A program made the position numbers and the translations under genes. Below, one piece after another: positions 33,501-47,000 of a stretch of 64,000 nt of DNA. The notes below the pieces were generated by a model. That model saw only the letters and a program-made list of their open reading frames with translations. It had not been told where the DNA came from and did not search any database. Source of the stretch: Adiantum capillus-veneris. Its lineage: Eukaryota; Streptophyta; Polypodiopsida; Polypodiales; Pteridaceae. The stretch lies in NCBI GenBank assembly GCA_014529385.2, contig CM043955.1, forward strand, positions 134,922,108 through 134,986,107, read 5' to 3'. Every line of letters begins with the position of its first letter. The first letter of the stretch is position 1.

Positions 33501-36500
33501 CTCGAAAAGAGAGTCTATCTTCCGAAACAGCTCATCGGAAGCTCTCACAGAGGAGAGTCCATCTTCCGTTATGTGTTGCCTTCATGCTCATTCCTTCATG
33601 CATAGAACACAAAAGAGAAACAAGCAAAATGCACACGCACATGCTTGCTGTAATTTTCTGTACATAACCTGAAATTCTTACCTGTGCGCACCCCTACGCC
33701 GAAACAGAGGTCTTCTTCGCGATGGAATCGCGCCAAACTTAATGTAGACTTAGGATAAGGAGAGAGAAGAGGATTTCTATGGCTGATCTGCTGAAAACAG
33801 CCCTAATCGAGGTGATTAGGGGCTGAAAACAGAGAATTACAGCAGCCGCACTCTGCTAAGAGAGCGTCTACGGCAGCTTCTCGCGATGAAACTTCACCAG
33901 AAGGTGTCTATGATTGTGAGATCCCTTGTTCTTGACAATGGGAGCACAAGGCTACCACATATGTCGCAAGGGGCTGCTCTCAAGCTTCAATGGAGGGCTC
34001 CACCGCGTAGAGCACGCTCACATTAGGGGGGGTAGGTGCACTGCCAGCCCTGAAAATGGGGGAGGGGGGCTCCTAAATAGCCATCAGGGAGAGGGGATGC
34101 TAGGAAGAGAGAGAGGGTGAGAGTGAGAGTGAGAGAGAGTTAGTTTGCATTGGTAAGTGTGCCACTTGGCACACTTACTTTAAAAACTTAAAAACCATTC
34201 AACTTTTGACTTTAAAAACTTCTAGCTCATTAATTAAAAATGTGCAACTAACTAACAACTGCTACCAATGATTCTTTTATGAGAACACCAAAGGTCTGCC
34301 GGCGCAATGCCGCACGGGCACTGCACCGCCTTTACCTGTTCACACTTGTCCGGCCGCCCGCCCGGGCACGGACCGTTAAATTTAATTTCACGAAACTTAC
34401 CCTAAGGCTTTATTAGCTTTATTAGCCTTAGGGTCACTGTTCTAAGGACCCCATCTCATTCATGTGCTTGTACTGACGCGCGTATTTTTCTGAGCCTAAA
34501 ATCTGAAGCTACTGCTTACCTCTTTCTGAAGACCCGATTTCCCAATCACTAGGGCTTCAGGGTAATTTCTGCTAAGGTCCCTCTGAGGTGTTCTAGCCCG
34601 CATTTAGGCTCACCTGAGGCCTTGGAACTGCTAGGTCTATTCTGGTGTGCACACAACTAATTAGATAATTCTTTTCTCGTAAATAAATTAATTATTTACA
34701 AAGTCTAACTTAGTTACAATTTGATAAAAGGTATTTTGGGATTTTTTGAAATTTTCAGTAATATAAATAAATCCTCAGCAAGAAGTCCATCGTTTACAAG
34801 TCTAAGGACCAAAATGGAACCTTCTCAAAGCATATCACGGTTGAGGATGATCAGTAAGTCTTAATATGAGACCTCCAAACTCTAAATATATTGTTCAGCA
34901 AAAAAGAAACAAACAGAAAGAAAGATACTTATACTAGCATCCTGTGAATGGCAAAATTGGACTATAGGACAGAATGGAACATAAACACAGAAAGAAAGAA
35001 GGAAAGAAAGGCATATAAACGCCTACTATATGTCAAAATCAGCCTGAGATGTCCACAAGAAAATGACAGAAGATACAAATGAAGAAGATAAAAGTACGAA
35101 AACTGCATAGAGCTGCTGGTGAATTAAGTCTTATGAGAATGAATCAAGGGAGGAAAGATCTATACCTGAAAAGGACTCCAGATGCAGTACTACATGTCCT
35201 GGGGACACAATCATGAACTGCATCCCTATCAAGCTCCATGTGGTACAGTACTGTGGGTACAACATATCATGTATTGGTGGGAATGTAGTGAAGTTCCCAC
35301 ATACCACCACCCTAAGATCTGAATAGATGATGAGTCGGTGAATAATTATCTCTGTCAAGAACTCAAAGTACAAGTGAGTGACGCGCGCTCGCGGCCTGCT
35401 GCCGCTCGCCCCCCCTCCCTCGCCAGCACCTGTCCCCCCCCTCCCGCCATCGCTAGCTGCCCCCCCCCCCCCCCCCAAACCCTGCGCCTTCAGCAACCAC
35501 TGTTGCGTGCGCACTGCCCCCTGCCTTCCCCTTGCCTTGCGCTGCCCCTCCCTGTCCGCCCCTCAGCCCCCTGCCAGCTGCCGCTGCCAGCCCGCTTCCC
35601 TCACCCATTGCCATTTCCAAACCCCCCCCCCCCGGTATCTTCGTTCTCTGCCACTCTCGAACCGAAGGTTTCTTTTGACTGACTCTGACAAGTGCTGGTT
35701 TCTGGACAGTGCTCGTCGGGGCTTTTTTGCAGACAAATTTTCTATCCGTTTCTTCTCCGACACGGCAGCAAACATAGATGGAGGCTCAAGCTCCACCACA
35801 GAGGGACTCTGATGAAGCCCCCTCGCCCGACCCCGCTGAGCCCACGATTCGACTTGCTCTTACTCCGACTGAGCAAGCGCGCCTAGCCACAGAGGTGGAT
35901 CGTCTGCAGGCGACTTCCGTCATCTGCAAGATTCTCGGCACCAGACCCAGCGGAGGAGAGTTGCGTGACCTTCTCCAGGCTCGCCTTCTTGCAGAGGTGG
36001 GCAAGATCTTGGACGTTCAGTTCCTCGGACGAGGCTACTATCAGATCAAGTTTGAGACCTCCGAGATGGCATCCAAGGTCATAGTTATGAGCCCCTTGAC
36101 CATCCGAGCAGTTCGAGCCCACTTTCGACAGTGGAGACATGGTTTTGACCCTACTTCAGATGTTCTAGTAGAGGAGGCAGACCTTCCCATCTCCGTCTTC
36201 TTTCCTGGTTTGCGGAGGGAGTACCTACCACTTTTGTCCAAGATAGGCTTAGCGATTGGGACTATCATGGAGACACCTCGCACGGCAACCTCAGAGGCGG
36301 CAGCATCTGTTCTCTCTCGCTCCCATTGAGGATCGTCTCATGGAACGTGCAGAGATTAGGTGGGCCCCAATTTCAACGTCAGAGGGGCCGACTGCGTCAG
36401 GAGCTTCAGCAATGCCTTGTGGGAGGAGAGATTGACCTTCTTATGCTATAGGAGCATCATCTATGTGAGAGCCGCATTAGACATTGTGGTCAGCTTTTGC

Positions 36501-39500
36501 ATGGACGATATGATACTTTTTGGTTAGCTGCTTTTGGACCTGGAGGCATCCAGGGTGGGGTATGTATGACTATTGCGGATTCTTTGCAGCAAGCCATTGT
36601 GGGCAAAGGGAGTAATGTGCCAGGCAGGGCTCAGAGGATCACTATGCAGTTTTAGGGTTGTCTTGTGGGCTTCCTGAACATCTATGCGCCCAATGTGGCG
36701 AGTGCCCGAGAAGAGTTTTGGTCACAGATTGTTGAGTCTCTGCCGTAGGCAGAGCAGTGGTGCATAGGGGTGACTTCAACATGTTGGAGGACCCCTCTAA
36801 CAGGATTGGTGGTAGCCATGCTACTGTGCAGGGAGTTGAGCTGGCAGCTTGGGAGAGGTTTTGTATGACTGAGGATTTCGGATGTGGTAGAATTCTAGCT
36901 TTGTGAGGCCCCCAGAAAGCCTAGCCTTCTCTCGTTCGGACCGTAGAGTGGGAGGAGTGAATCTATCGCGGATAGATCGCTTCTACACTAATGACGACTT
37001 TTGTGACTTGGCAGGGACTTCCTTCTCGGATCATGCAACAGTGATCCTCACAATGACAGATAGGCAGAGGAGGGGGAGCAGGATGCTTCGCATCCCTGAG
37101 AGGGTCTTGCTGGACTCTTCACTCAGAGAGTGAGTGGAGGTTCTTTGGACAGAGAGCTTAGACATGCAGGACTCTCTTGCTGACAGAGTGGCCTCAGGAC
37201 TAGCTCAGCTTAGTCGATTCTTTCTTCAGGAGTCTTTAGCTCGCCTAGCTGCAGCGAGAGAGGAGGAGCAGCGTCTTCGACGGGGCGTTGCTTCCTTGCA
37301 GAGGATGCAGGAGCAGCATCCAGACAGTCCTTCGTTGGAGGAGCAGTTACAGCAGGCTCGCCAGGAGCTTGTTAGCACAGAGGAGCGACGCCATGAGTTT
37401 TCTTCCATCAACAGGCATCTCAGTGGACACAGGTGGGTGACAAAGTGACTGGTGCTTTCTTTGAGGCAGTGGGACCTCACCATATGCATGTCAAGGTCAA
37501 TCAGTTGAGGAGGCCCGACGGGTCTGTTGCTTCTGAGCCAGAGGACATGCATGCAGTTGCTACTGACTTTTACAGTGAGTTATTGTCTGCAGAGCCTCAG
37601 TCAGAGCTTCAAAATGCATGCAGAGAGCAGGTGTGGACACAGATGCCTTGTCTTGTGACTGAGGAGATGCGTCAGAGGCTTGAGCTGCCACTTCAGCTGG
37701 AAGAGTTGCACATGGCCCTTAGTGCACTCCCCCGTGGTAGCTGTCCAGGCGAGGATGGCTTGACTCCCAGTTTTTCTTGGAGTACTGGGACTTGCTTGGC
37801 CCAGATCTCTATAGTGCTTTTCAGTTCATCTTGCACACAGGAGAGATGCCTGACAACATGAGTGAGGGCCCGATTTACCTCATTCCCAAGGAGGGTGGCT
37901 CCTTGGATGAGATTCGACAATGGCGCCACATCACCATCCTCAACTCGACCTACAAAATTCTTTCCAAGGCTCTGAGTTTGAGGATTCAGCCACTTCTAGA
38001 GAGCCTTATACATGGGACTTAGATAGGTTTTGTCAAGGAGCGTAGTATCCTTGACAACATCTTTACTTTCTAGGAGGCTTCTGCCCTAGCGCGGCTCCGT
38101 GGTGAGGATGTGGTGATTCTTCTTCTCGATTTTGAGAAGGCCTACGACAGAGTTTACTGGGACTTTTTGGAGGGTACTCTACGCACGATGAGCTTCTCAG
38201 ATGCTTGGATCAGAGGAGTGTCAGCTTTGTACAGACGGGCACACAGTCAGGTACTTTTGTCAGGAGGTAGAGGTGATCGTTTCATGCTCACACGTTCGGT
38301 CAGACACGGCTGCCCTCTTGCCCCCTTCCTCTTTTTGTTCTATGCTGAGGCGATGAGCAGGTTTTTGGTGTCGCAACAAGTTGGTTTACAGGGCTTAGCT
38401 CTTCCTATTCGGGGAGATAAGCTACTGGACGCTGAGTTTGCAGACGACTCAGCCTTGTACTTGGATGGCCAGGAGGCCAACCTTCACAGGTATGAGCAGG
38501 CTTTAGAGACCTTCTATTGTGCAGCTGGCGCACTGATCAACTGGAGAAAGACAGTGGCTTTCTCGGTTTGTAGTGCTCCTATGCCCGATTGGATGCCAGG
38601 TAAGGGTTTCAGGTGGATTCCCCCAGGGACTGCAATTCGATACTTGGGCTGTCAAGTTGGTTTGGACTTGTCTCCCGAGCAGCAGATCACTCCGCTCTTC
38701 TTGTCTATCAAGAGAAAGTTGTTACATTGGAGATCCACACGACTGTCTCTTGCAGGCAGAATTGTAGTGGCCAACCAGGTTTTGTTGGCTACTATGTGGT
38801 ACATCACTTCTTGCTGGATCTTCTCGAGTTTTTGTATCAGCCGGGTAGAGAGGCTGATCAGGAACTTCCTTTGGTCAGGGCGTTGACACTCAAAGTGGCT
38901 TGGCAGGTCATCACTCTTCCTTGTTCTCAGGGAGGGCTTGGGATCATAGACCCAGCACAGCAGAGCAAAGCCCTTCTTGGGAAGTTCATCGTCAGAGGAC
39001 TCCTTCCAGGTGAGGAGCCCTGGAAGGAGTTCTTGCTGCAGCAGATGGATTTTCACAAAGATGCGTAGAGTTGGCTTGAGCAGGAGATTGGAGGACTGCT
39101 TCTATGTGAGTTTGCTACGATCTTGGGAGCATCTGCGGCGAGGCCTGGAGCAGCGTCAACCTACTTGCACGGAGGAGCGCCTGAAACAGCCCCTTGTTTG
39201 GAACCCCATGGTTTGCACTCAAGAGAGGCCACTTGGTTAGTAGTCGGCCTCATGTTTCCTGGGGACCCATGGTAGCGGGTACTTGTGTCATTGATCCTGA
39301 CCCAGCAACTCTTAAGACTGGACACTGGAGATTGTGGGCTTGGGAGAGCTGTCCACTGGCACGAGTACAGTGGGATCCTGGAGAGTGGCTTTGGAGGGAT
39401 TCTTTCTCCTCTGCAAACCACCCAAGTGTCCCTTTCTTTCAGTACACTGTTCGACTGGGACATCACATACTGGCAGCACAGAGAGAGGCTCAGCCTGCTG

Positions 39501-42500
39501 CAGCACCTCATTGGCAGGAGGAGGGTCTCACAGCTGAGTTCTTAGCTGCTTTTTGGGAGAGGTTGTGGGACTCCAGACAGCCGAGACGAGTCACTTTGTT
39601 CTAGTGGCTGGTTGCACACAAAGCTACAGCAGTTGGGAGCTGGCTTGTACATTGTGGTCTCTCGACCGCATGTGCAGCTTGTGACCATCTTGTGGAGAGT
39701 CAGTGTCATTGTCTTTGGGACTGTCCTTTGGCATAGCAGGTGTGGCTTCGTGTTCTTCGGCTGATGCCAGCCCTTTCCACAGCTCGGCAGTACACTTGGG
39801 GGGCAACTGCTTGGTCCACTCTCACGGGCCCGGCACTTTAGTTTGAGCTATCTTCTACTAGCATGATGATAGTAATGCAGGGGGGTCGACCTACACTCCA
39901 ACCTGCCACACAGAGCTTACTCCACAGGAGTGGTGTAGTGAGAGAGAGGAGTGCTGGGAGCTCATCAGTGGCCTGACACTCTGGTTCATCTGGCGGGCCC
40001 GCTGCTTCCGCATCTTCGAGGCTCACCCTGTACCACCAGCAGAGACTGTTCGGGATCTTTGGCTAGAGCTGATCCATACTCTCAGAGGACAGCTCGAGAG
40101 ACTCCAGGGCAGCTCCGACCGCATGCGGGGGCGCAGAGAGGCTTTTCTTTGACTCTGGCGTCCTGGGCCTTTCTTCACCATGGTCCAGGGTGTACTCAGA
40201 TGGCACTACCGGCCACCTGTGTGGCTCTTCCCTCCTCCCATCTCTTGATTTAGCCTCATTGTACATATGTTGTTTTTTCATTGGGAGAGTCTCCCCATCA
40301 TGATTGTTGTAGCCCTCTGTTGAAGAGGTGGTTGTAGCCCTACGGGCAGTTTCATTAACTAATAGAAGGATCTTTTTCGCGTTAAAAAAAAAGGATCTGA
40401 GTAGATGTGGTGGATGTAATGTTCAGTATGAATCGGATCTCAATGATCTCTTGCTGTCGCAACCTTAAAGTCTAATACCCTAGAGTCTGCCTGCTAGAGT
40501 GTGATCACCAGCTGTGTCCACATGAAATTGTTTATTGCTTGGTCTGAGGTTAACTTGACATGCAAAAAACCCTGACATCTTAAGACTGGTACAGATGCTA
40601 CAGAAACACACATATGGAGGCCTGAAGTGGAAACTCCAAAGCTGCTCACGAGAGGCTTTACAGATGCTTCTTATGGCTGCAAACAGATCTTCTGGCCGTG
40701 ATCCAAAACATTCATGGAATCTTCTTGGTGGCTGCTAGGGTGACCAGAACAGGTGGTGCCAAAAAGGCTAATTTGGGCTTCTAGAGATTGTCTCCTTGGC
40801 TATTTGAAATGCCAACAAGGACAGGGTGCAGGAGGCTAAGGATGGCGCCTATAATAGACTTGAACACTCCAAGCCAAAGATCTATAGCAACATGTGAGAG
40901 AACTGCAAACAAATGAACAAAACTTGAAAAAAGGGAGAGCGAGAGATTTGATTTGATTTGATTTGGTATTAACGTCCGCGGGGGCCAAAAATGACCCATG
41001 GGACCTCAAAGTGATACATAGTCTCCCCTCACGGGGGTGTATGGTGTGGTGTGTGTTATTCTCTTTTTGTGTTCCTATGAGTGTCTTTTGATGCTCAAGT
41101 ATGCGGGTGAGGTATGTGCCGAGAGCTGTAGGGGAGGGGTCTGTCTTGGATAATAGGTCCGCAAAGGTAGAGCAACCGCTTAGAAGTGGTTGAAAGTTAG
41201 CCCGGATGTGAGCGTATTCTGGGCATTCCAATGTCACATTCCAGAGAGAGAGAGAGAGAAAAGTAGAGTGGACATGGCACGGCGTAGTTCTGCACCCAAA
41301 TGCACTGGCCCCAAAGACTAGCGCCCTTCTCGGTATTTCTTTATTATTATGCTTTGCAAAGTACAATGTCCAAGGGTCCTCTCTCTGGCGATGCTCCCAA
41401 GAAAATCTGTCTAGAGGAGAGGCCTTGGGCACACTTATAAAGGCCCTTGGCCAAACTCAAAAGCAGTTACATGAAAAGTTGTAAGTTCCAAAAGCATTAG
41501 GTCTCCAAAAGCAAGCGCCCAGTGGGCTGTCTGTACACGCTGCCACATCATCAGCCTTCCACAAATTGCAGGCCAATCTGTACGCCATGCCATGTCATCA
41601 GCTGTAAACCTTTTTGGGCACACTTATAAAGGCCCTTGGCCAAACTCAAAAGCAGTTACATGAAAAGTTGTAAGTTCCAAAATCATTAGGTCTCCAAAAG
41701 CAAGCGCCTAGTGGGCTGTCTATACACACTGCCACATCATCAACCTTCTGCAAATTGCGGACCAGTCTGTACGCCATGCCATGTCATCGGTTGTAGACCA
41801 TTTTTGGGCCCTGCTTTATTTTTAAAGGTTTTAGGCCCCTCGGCCGGGTTCTGCAAGTTGGGAGCATAAGGTTTTTAAGCCGAACCCTCTTTGGGCCACT
41901 CGACCAGAACGTGTAAATTGGAACAACTTCTTCTACTTCTTTTCTAGGCCCTTCGGCCAAGTTCCATCCTTTAGGCCATGCCGCATCATCACTTTGTGAC
42001 ATACCCCCCTCTTGAAAAAATTATAATCGCCCTCGATTACGCCTGCGAAACAGACATAGGACAAAAACTTTTTGGTAGACAATGTCTCTAAGTATCGACA
42101 TACTAGACCCACATATCTAGCACTTGCACGAAGACGACAATCACTGAATATTCACATCATATCATAGCTACAAGGAATGGCCATTTTCAGGTCTCCATTC
42201 CCTGTCCCCATTCCAACTTCTCGTTCCAAATCCCCGTTCCGTGTTTCAAACTTGAGTATCCGTAACAGGGAATGGCATTTCATGCTTATTGCCGTTCCCC
42301 GTTCCGATTTCCCGTTCCAGGTAACTATGGATCATATTCATAACATTATCCCCATCCAGATCTTAGATGAGAATCATGATCATTGTAACTCATTTAGCGA
42401 TCCCAAACCGCATTGATCTTTTCACGGATGTGATCTACTAAATCTCGTTACTATCACATCCACATCACCCCTTAGATGACTTAGATAAAATGTTGCAGTC

Positions 42501-44029
42501 ATTTCATCTTTCAAATACATACTCAAACAATACACACATGAGAGAGCACATGTACAAATTCATTTTAGGAATTCTTATTTCAAGGACCTTCTTTACATAA
42601 AGTCATTCAACACATACTATCACCCTCTCTCAGTATCACTGAAATCTCACAAGAAATCAGTGACTCTATTCCCATCGAGGTAAGTTGTGACGAGGGAGTG
42701 GAGTACCTTCCTTCTTGTGCAGTCTACACCGCACCAGCTTTAACCTTCTCATTCATCGTCGGTAACTCTTGGAATAGTCAGTGCTAAACCAAAAGCCTCA
42801 AGGTAAAGCTTTAGTATCTAAGGAGTATCTGCTAAGTCCTCCTCCATCCACTTGGCATCAAGAGCCGGATAAATCCTGAAGTTGGACTTGCTCTCGCGTG
42901 CAGCCATTCACTCCAGCTCACGGCCAATAGCCCTTTACCCTCCTGTAGTAGCGCTCCCAACAACCCCGACTCGTGACACCCCCCCCTTCTCATGCAAGCT
43001 GACGCCCACCTCTTCTTTGCCTTGGAGCCCACTGCCGCGGCGTCGCCATCACATGCAACGTTAGGCTCAACGTCTCCTTTTTTATATTAATAGTTGCAAG
43101 CTATTTTCAGCTTGATTCAAAAAACTCTTGCTTGGTCCCTTGTCCCACACTCGCAACTACCAGCTTGAGTTTGCCTTTTAAAAAACCACCTTCACTCCAC
43201 TCCACCCCATTCTTCTCAGCACGGTATGGCACGGCATGGCATTAACTGCTCTCCCTGCACTCTGCATCGTAAAATTCTCATAGAAAACCTCCTCTTGTAC
43301 GGCCGACGGCTCATGGCCGCAAATAAACATAGCCCACTCCGCAAAAATGGTTCTTGGGTGACGAGATCTTCATCAAAAAAATTATGATCGCCATGATTTC
43401 CATCGATTTTAAGCCATAGCTCATTACTCTAAGGTCCGATTGACAAATGGAAAATTGCATGCTTTAAAGCTTATAAAAATCTTTCAATATGCTATTCACG
43501 ACTCCCCATCTGGCATACATACCCACCGATAGCTTCAAATGCAATGCTACAAGCTTGCAAATATTGGTTTGCCCTCAAAGAATGGGGTAGTGGAGCAGAA
43601 GAATAGAAATGTGGTGGAGATGGGTGGACAATGCTCGAGCATCAAGATCTCCCGAAGACCTTATGGGCTGAGGCAGTTGCTACAATGGTTCATCCCCTCA
43701 ATCGATCTACTATGCCTTTGCTTCCCCGATAGAATTCATTTGAGGCTTACTTCGGTAGAAAATCTGATATCTCCACTTTTTGGGTTTTTTAGAGTGGTGC
43801 CTACATCCATGTTTCGAAGAAGCAACGAGGGAAATTTGATTCTGAGTCCAATTGAATGATTTTTGTCGGCTACAATATTCTTTCCTAGGGCTATCGACTT
43901 TATGCTCTAGAGAGGAAGGAGATCGGGGTTGTCAGGTACAGCGAAAGGGTTTAAGGATTTTAACTCAAAACTAGTACTCCACACAGACACAAGGTTACTT
44001 TACTTCACTTGAGAGAAACTAAACACAAT

Positions 44030-44094
<65 letters not shown>

Positions 44095-47000
44095 GAAATG
44101 AAATGTTATATTGACGTCTCAAAAGGCCAAAATGACATATGAGACCAATTTGTTACAAAATAGTGAATCTAATACCATGTCTGGGTACAAAAAAACTAGA
44201 ACAAAAATACTACTACTACTAAAAATCCATCCTCATCTGCACTTTGGATGTCGAGAGAGTATGGCTTGAATCCTCTGGTGTAGTCTCCGTCGATGCTGTG
44301 TAGCCCCTCTCCTCAATCGTGGCCATCTAGATCTCCATAGCTCCCGTGCTCGGTCGATGAGAGTGTCAGTAGTGGTCGAATGAGTGTGGACCGAGCTCTG
44401 CAGTGATGGCTGCTCCTCTGGCTGTCCCATATCTAGTGAAAAGAATATGTAATCTGTCTTTGGGACTGTCTCTCTCTAGCTCTCCCCAGTAAAGTGTCTC
44501 TATATCTGTGTAACTCAAGTAGATATAGCCCAAGACATCTTTGATCCTCATAACTCATGACCCTAGAGAAAGGACTGAAACCCTCTCTGCATAAGCAATG
44601 GAAACGGCCCCGAATCTCATAGTACAATGTGCAATGACATATGTAATTTAGCTCTGTCTCTGGCTATAGCTGGCAAAAGCGGCATATCCTGATGTCCGCT
44701 CGTATCTCTCTGAATCTACCTGTCTCAATCTCCAGCTGATGTGAGGATGTGCGTATCTGACCAATGGCACACCACAAACCATGAGACATATGTGTGTCCA
44801 TGTAGATGGGTCGAATCACAAACCCATCTCCTATGAGGTGGAGAAGATGCTCTCTATAGAAAGCCATCTTCGTGCCCAACTCTTGTGGCGGCTCTATCCA
44901 TGTCCTCCTGGTATCCAACTGGATCAGGTCCTGACGAATGAGTCTAGTAATCTCCACCCGTGTAAGAGACATCGAGGGTGTCTAAAGAGAGTACTGGAAA
45001 GGGGGCAGCCTGCCCATGGTGAACCCATGTGTCTGAAACCAAGATGTCATCTGTGCATACCAGCATGAAGTGTCTCCCAGAAGAGTTAACTGTCTGGAAG
45101 ACTCAATGGCCACTCTAGCATATCTGTCTCTTGTAATATCCCACAAGATGTGCAAAAAGGAGACTAGTAAGTGCATCAATCTCCATAGGAGGGGCAGCTA
45201 GCTCTGCTCGAATGATAGCGTGGGGTACGGAGGCCTTGGCTCTGATCAGTCGAGAGATCATAGATACCAAGGGCCTCTCCATACGTCTCCAACCATCCTG
45301 ACCTACACAAGGTCCCCATATCTGCACCCCATACAACATAGCTGAGGCTACCAAAGTATCAAAGAGCCATAACTTTGTCCGAGGTTCCTGGAACTGAACC
45401 TGCGAATACATCCTCTCCAAGCCTCCCAAGGCCACATAAGCTCTAGTCAGTCAGTCTTTGCTGCTCTCCCCAAAGAAAACCTCGGCCCAGTGAAGACAAC
45501 CCCAAGGTAAGTGTATGCATCTGTATACTCTACAATCTCCTGATCATATGTGAAAGTTGGTGCTAATCTCCTGATCCACTCTGGTGTTGTGTTAAACACC
45601 ATTACCTTGGTTTTACCAAGGTTTACAGATAATCCACTATCCTCTGCAAACTGTGTAATGCATGACGAGTATGACTAGACAAAGGTGCATCCAATTTACT
45701 GTCACGCAAAGTATGCACCTGCCATTTTGGCATACCTCTAGCCTGCTCATTCTCAGCCTTTCCTCATCAAGTACATCATGTACATCTGCATCAGTAATAG
45801 ACTGATCTAACATTTTCACAAACCCTCATAGGCTGTACATTTACCTCATTGGAATTTCGAACTTCCACCACTGAAAAGAGGCAACAAAGTGTCATAAATG
45901 TCTTGTGAGCTTACATTATTGTCTCTAGTACATGACAACAAGGGCTAAATAGAATCTTCCACAAACACAACATCCCGTGAAACTAGGATACGCTTTGTTT
46001 AGGGATGATACAACATGTAACCTTTGCTTTCAGTACTATAACCAACAAAAATACATTTGACAGCCTTAGCATCCAATTTTTTGCGCTGCAATTATGGCAC
46101 CAAAGCATATGCCAAACAACCAAAAACACGCATGTGCTCAATAGAAGACTTTCTATCATGCCATGCTTCATATGGAGTCATAGACTGCAAAGCTTTTGTA
46201 GGACACCTGTTAAGTACATAAGTGGCACACATGATGGCCTCGAGACAAAACGAATGCGGCAAAGCTTGACTTTTGACCATACATTGATCCCACGACTAGC
46301 CAAAAATGCATTAAATTCATGAGGCATATACTTCCCCCCTCGATCGGAACGGGGGTGTCCATAGTACATTTCGAGACGTTTTCAACCATAGCCAGAAATT
46401 GCTTAAAGCACAAAAACACTCCAGACTTCGCCTTAAGCGAATACACTTATGCATGCCTGGATAAATCATCAATGAAAGTCACAAAGTAAAGGCAATTGCC
46501 CAAGGACAGAGTTTGCATGGTCCACAAATATCACTATGCACAAACTGCAACCTGCATGTGGCCCTAGCTGAACCATCCTTTGGAAACTTCAAACGCTGCA
46601 TCTTACCCAAAATACAGCCTTCACAAACATGTTTGACACATTCTTCAAGAGACGGCAAAGAAGCAACCATATCAGATTTCTGCAAACGCAGCAAACTGGC
46701 AAAATTCAACCGCCCAAAACGTGCATGCCAAAGTTTTGCATCTGAAATAGCCTTAGAATCCACAACTGCATTTGCAAAATTCTGCCCACACTTGTCATAC
46801 AAAATGAGCTTATACAACCCACGGCATAAAATGCCAAATGCAACAATTTCGTTACCAAAACTGAGATCATGTATTGTACATCTGTCATCCACAAATTTGA
46901 CTACAAGACCAAGTCTAGGTTGTGCAGATACAGACAAAAGATTCTTCTTGATCCCAGGTACATACAATGCATCAACAAGTGTGAAAGAACTGCCATTTGC

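Larger units (their letters stand above)
27012..34718 (-). mobile_element. Ty3/gypsy chromovirus, complete with 1.5-kb LTRs and ATTTG duplication
   Basis: LTRs 27012-28521 (3') and 33206-34718 (5') start TGTAACTAAG and end TTTTTGTGACA on the minus strand and differ by roughly 20 changes by eye (about 1-1.5%). The target duplication is ATTTG at 27007-27011 and 34719-34723. The primer-binding site region after the 5' LTR reads TGGCATGAGAGCC; a purine tract AACCAAGAGGGA precedes the 3' LTR. It encodes Gag-Pol with integrase and a chromodomain-like C-terminus. It lies in intron 2 of the O-fucosyltransferase gene, same orientation. The low LTR divergence indicates a recent insertion. Confidence 0.95.
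35330..40392 (+). mobile_element. LINE F: longer copy of the L1-type LINE family
   Basis: An imperfect target duplication GATCTGAATAGATG (35316-35329) and GATCTGAGTAGATG (40394-40407) flanks a 5.06-kb LINE. It has a C-rich 5' leader with poly-C at 35460-35476, ORF1 (35778-36329), ORF2 with endonuclease, RT and zf-RVT (36330-40150), a 3' UTR and the tail CTAATAGAAGGATC followed by A(9). It is the best template for LINE E and for the short tails at 52275, 53172 and 55961. ORF2 carries several stops. Confidence 0.88.
40850..42910 (-). mobile_element. Gypsy element 3' end with LTR, hit by a LINE fragment
   Basis: Minus strand: a decayed chromodomain end (42910-42740; PALDAKWMEEDLADTP then LKLYLEAFGLALTIPRV, like the chromovirus tail at 28570), about 700 bp of non-coding internal sequence, the polypurine tract TTCAAGAGGGGGGTA (42016-42002), then an LTR starting TGTCACAAAG at 42001 and ending near 40850. 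The LTR is interrupted by LINE G plus its AG tract (40935-41259). It belongs to the same family as the LTRs at 1303 and 21921. Confidence 0.75.

Noticed and set aside
35170-35320. Minus-strand protein-like text as a missing O-fucosyltransferase exon
   Set aside because: Exons 2, 3 and 4 already join in phase and cover the expected protein; this text fits no family segment.
40836-41432. 198-codon minus-strand ORF
   Set aside because: A chance fusion of gypsy LTR sequence with the LINE G C-terminus; only the middle part has LINE motifs.
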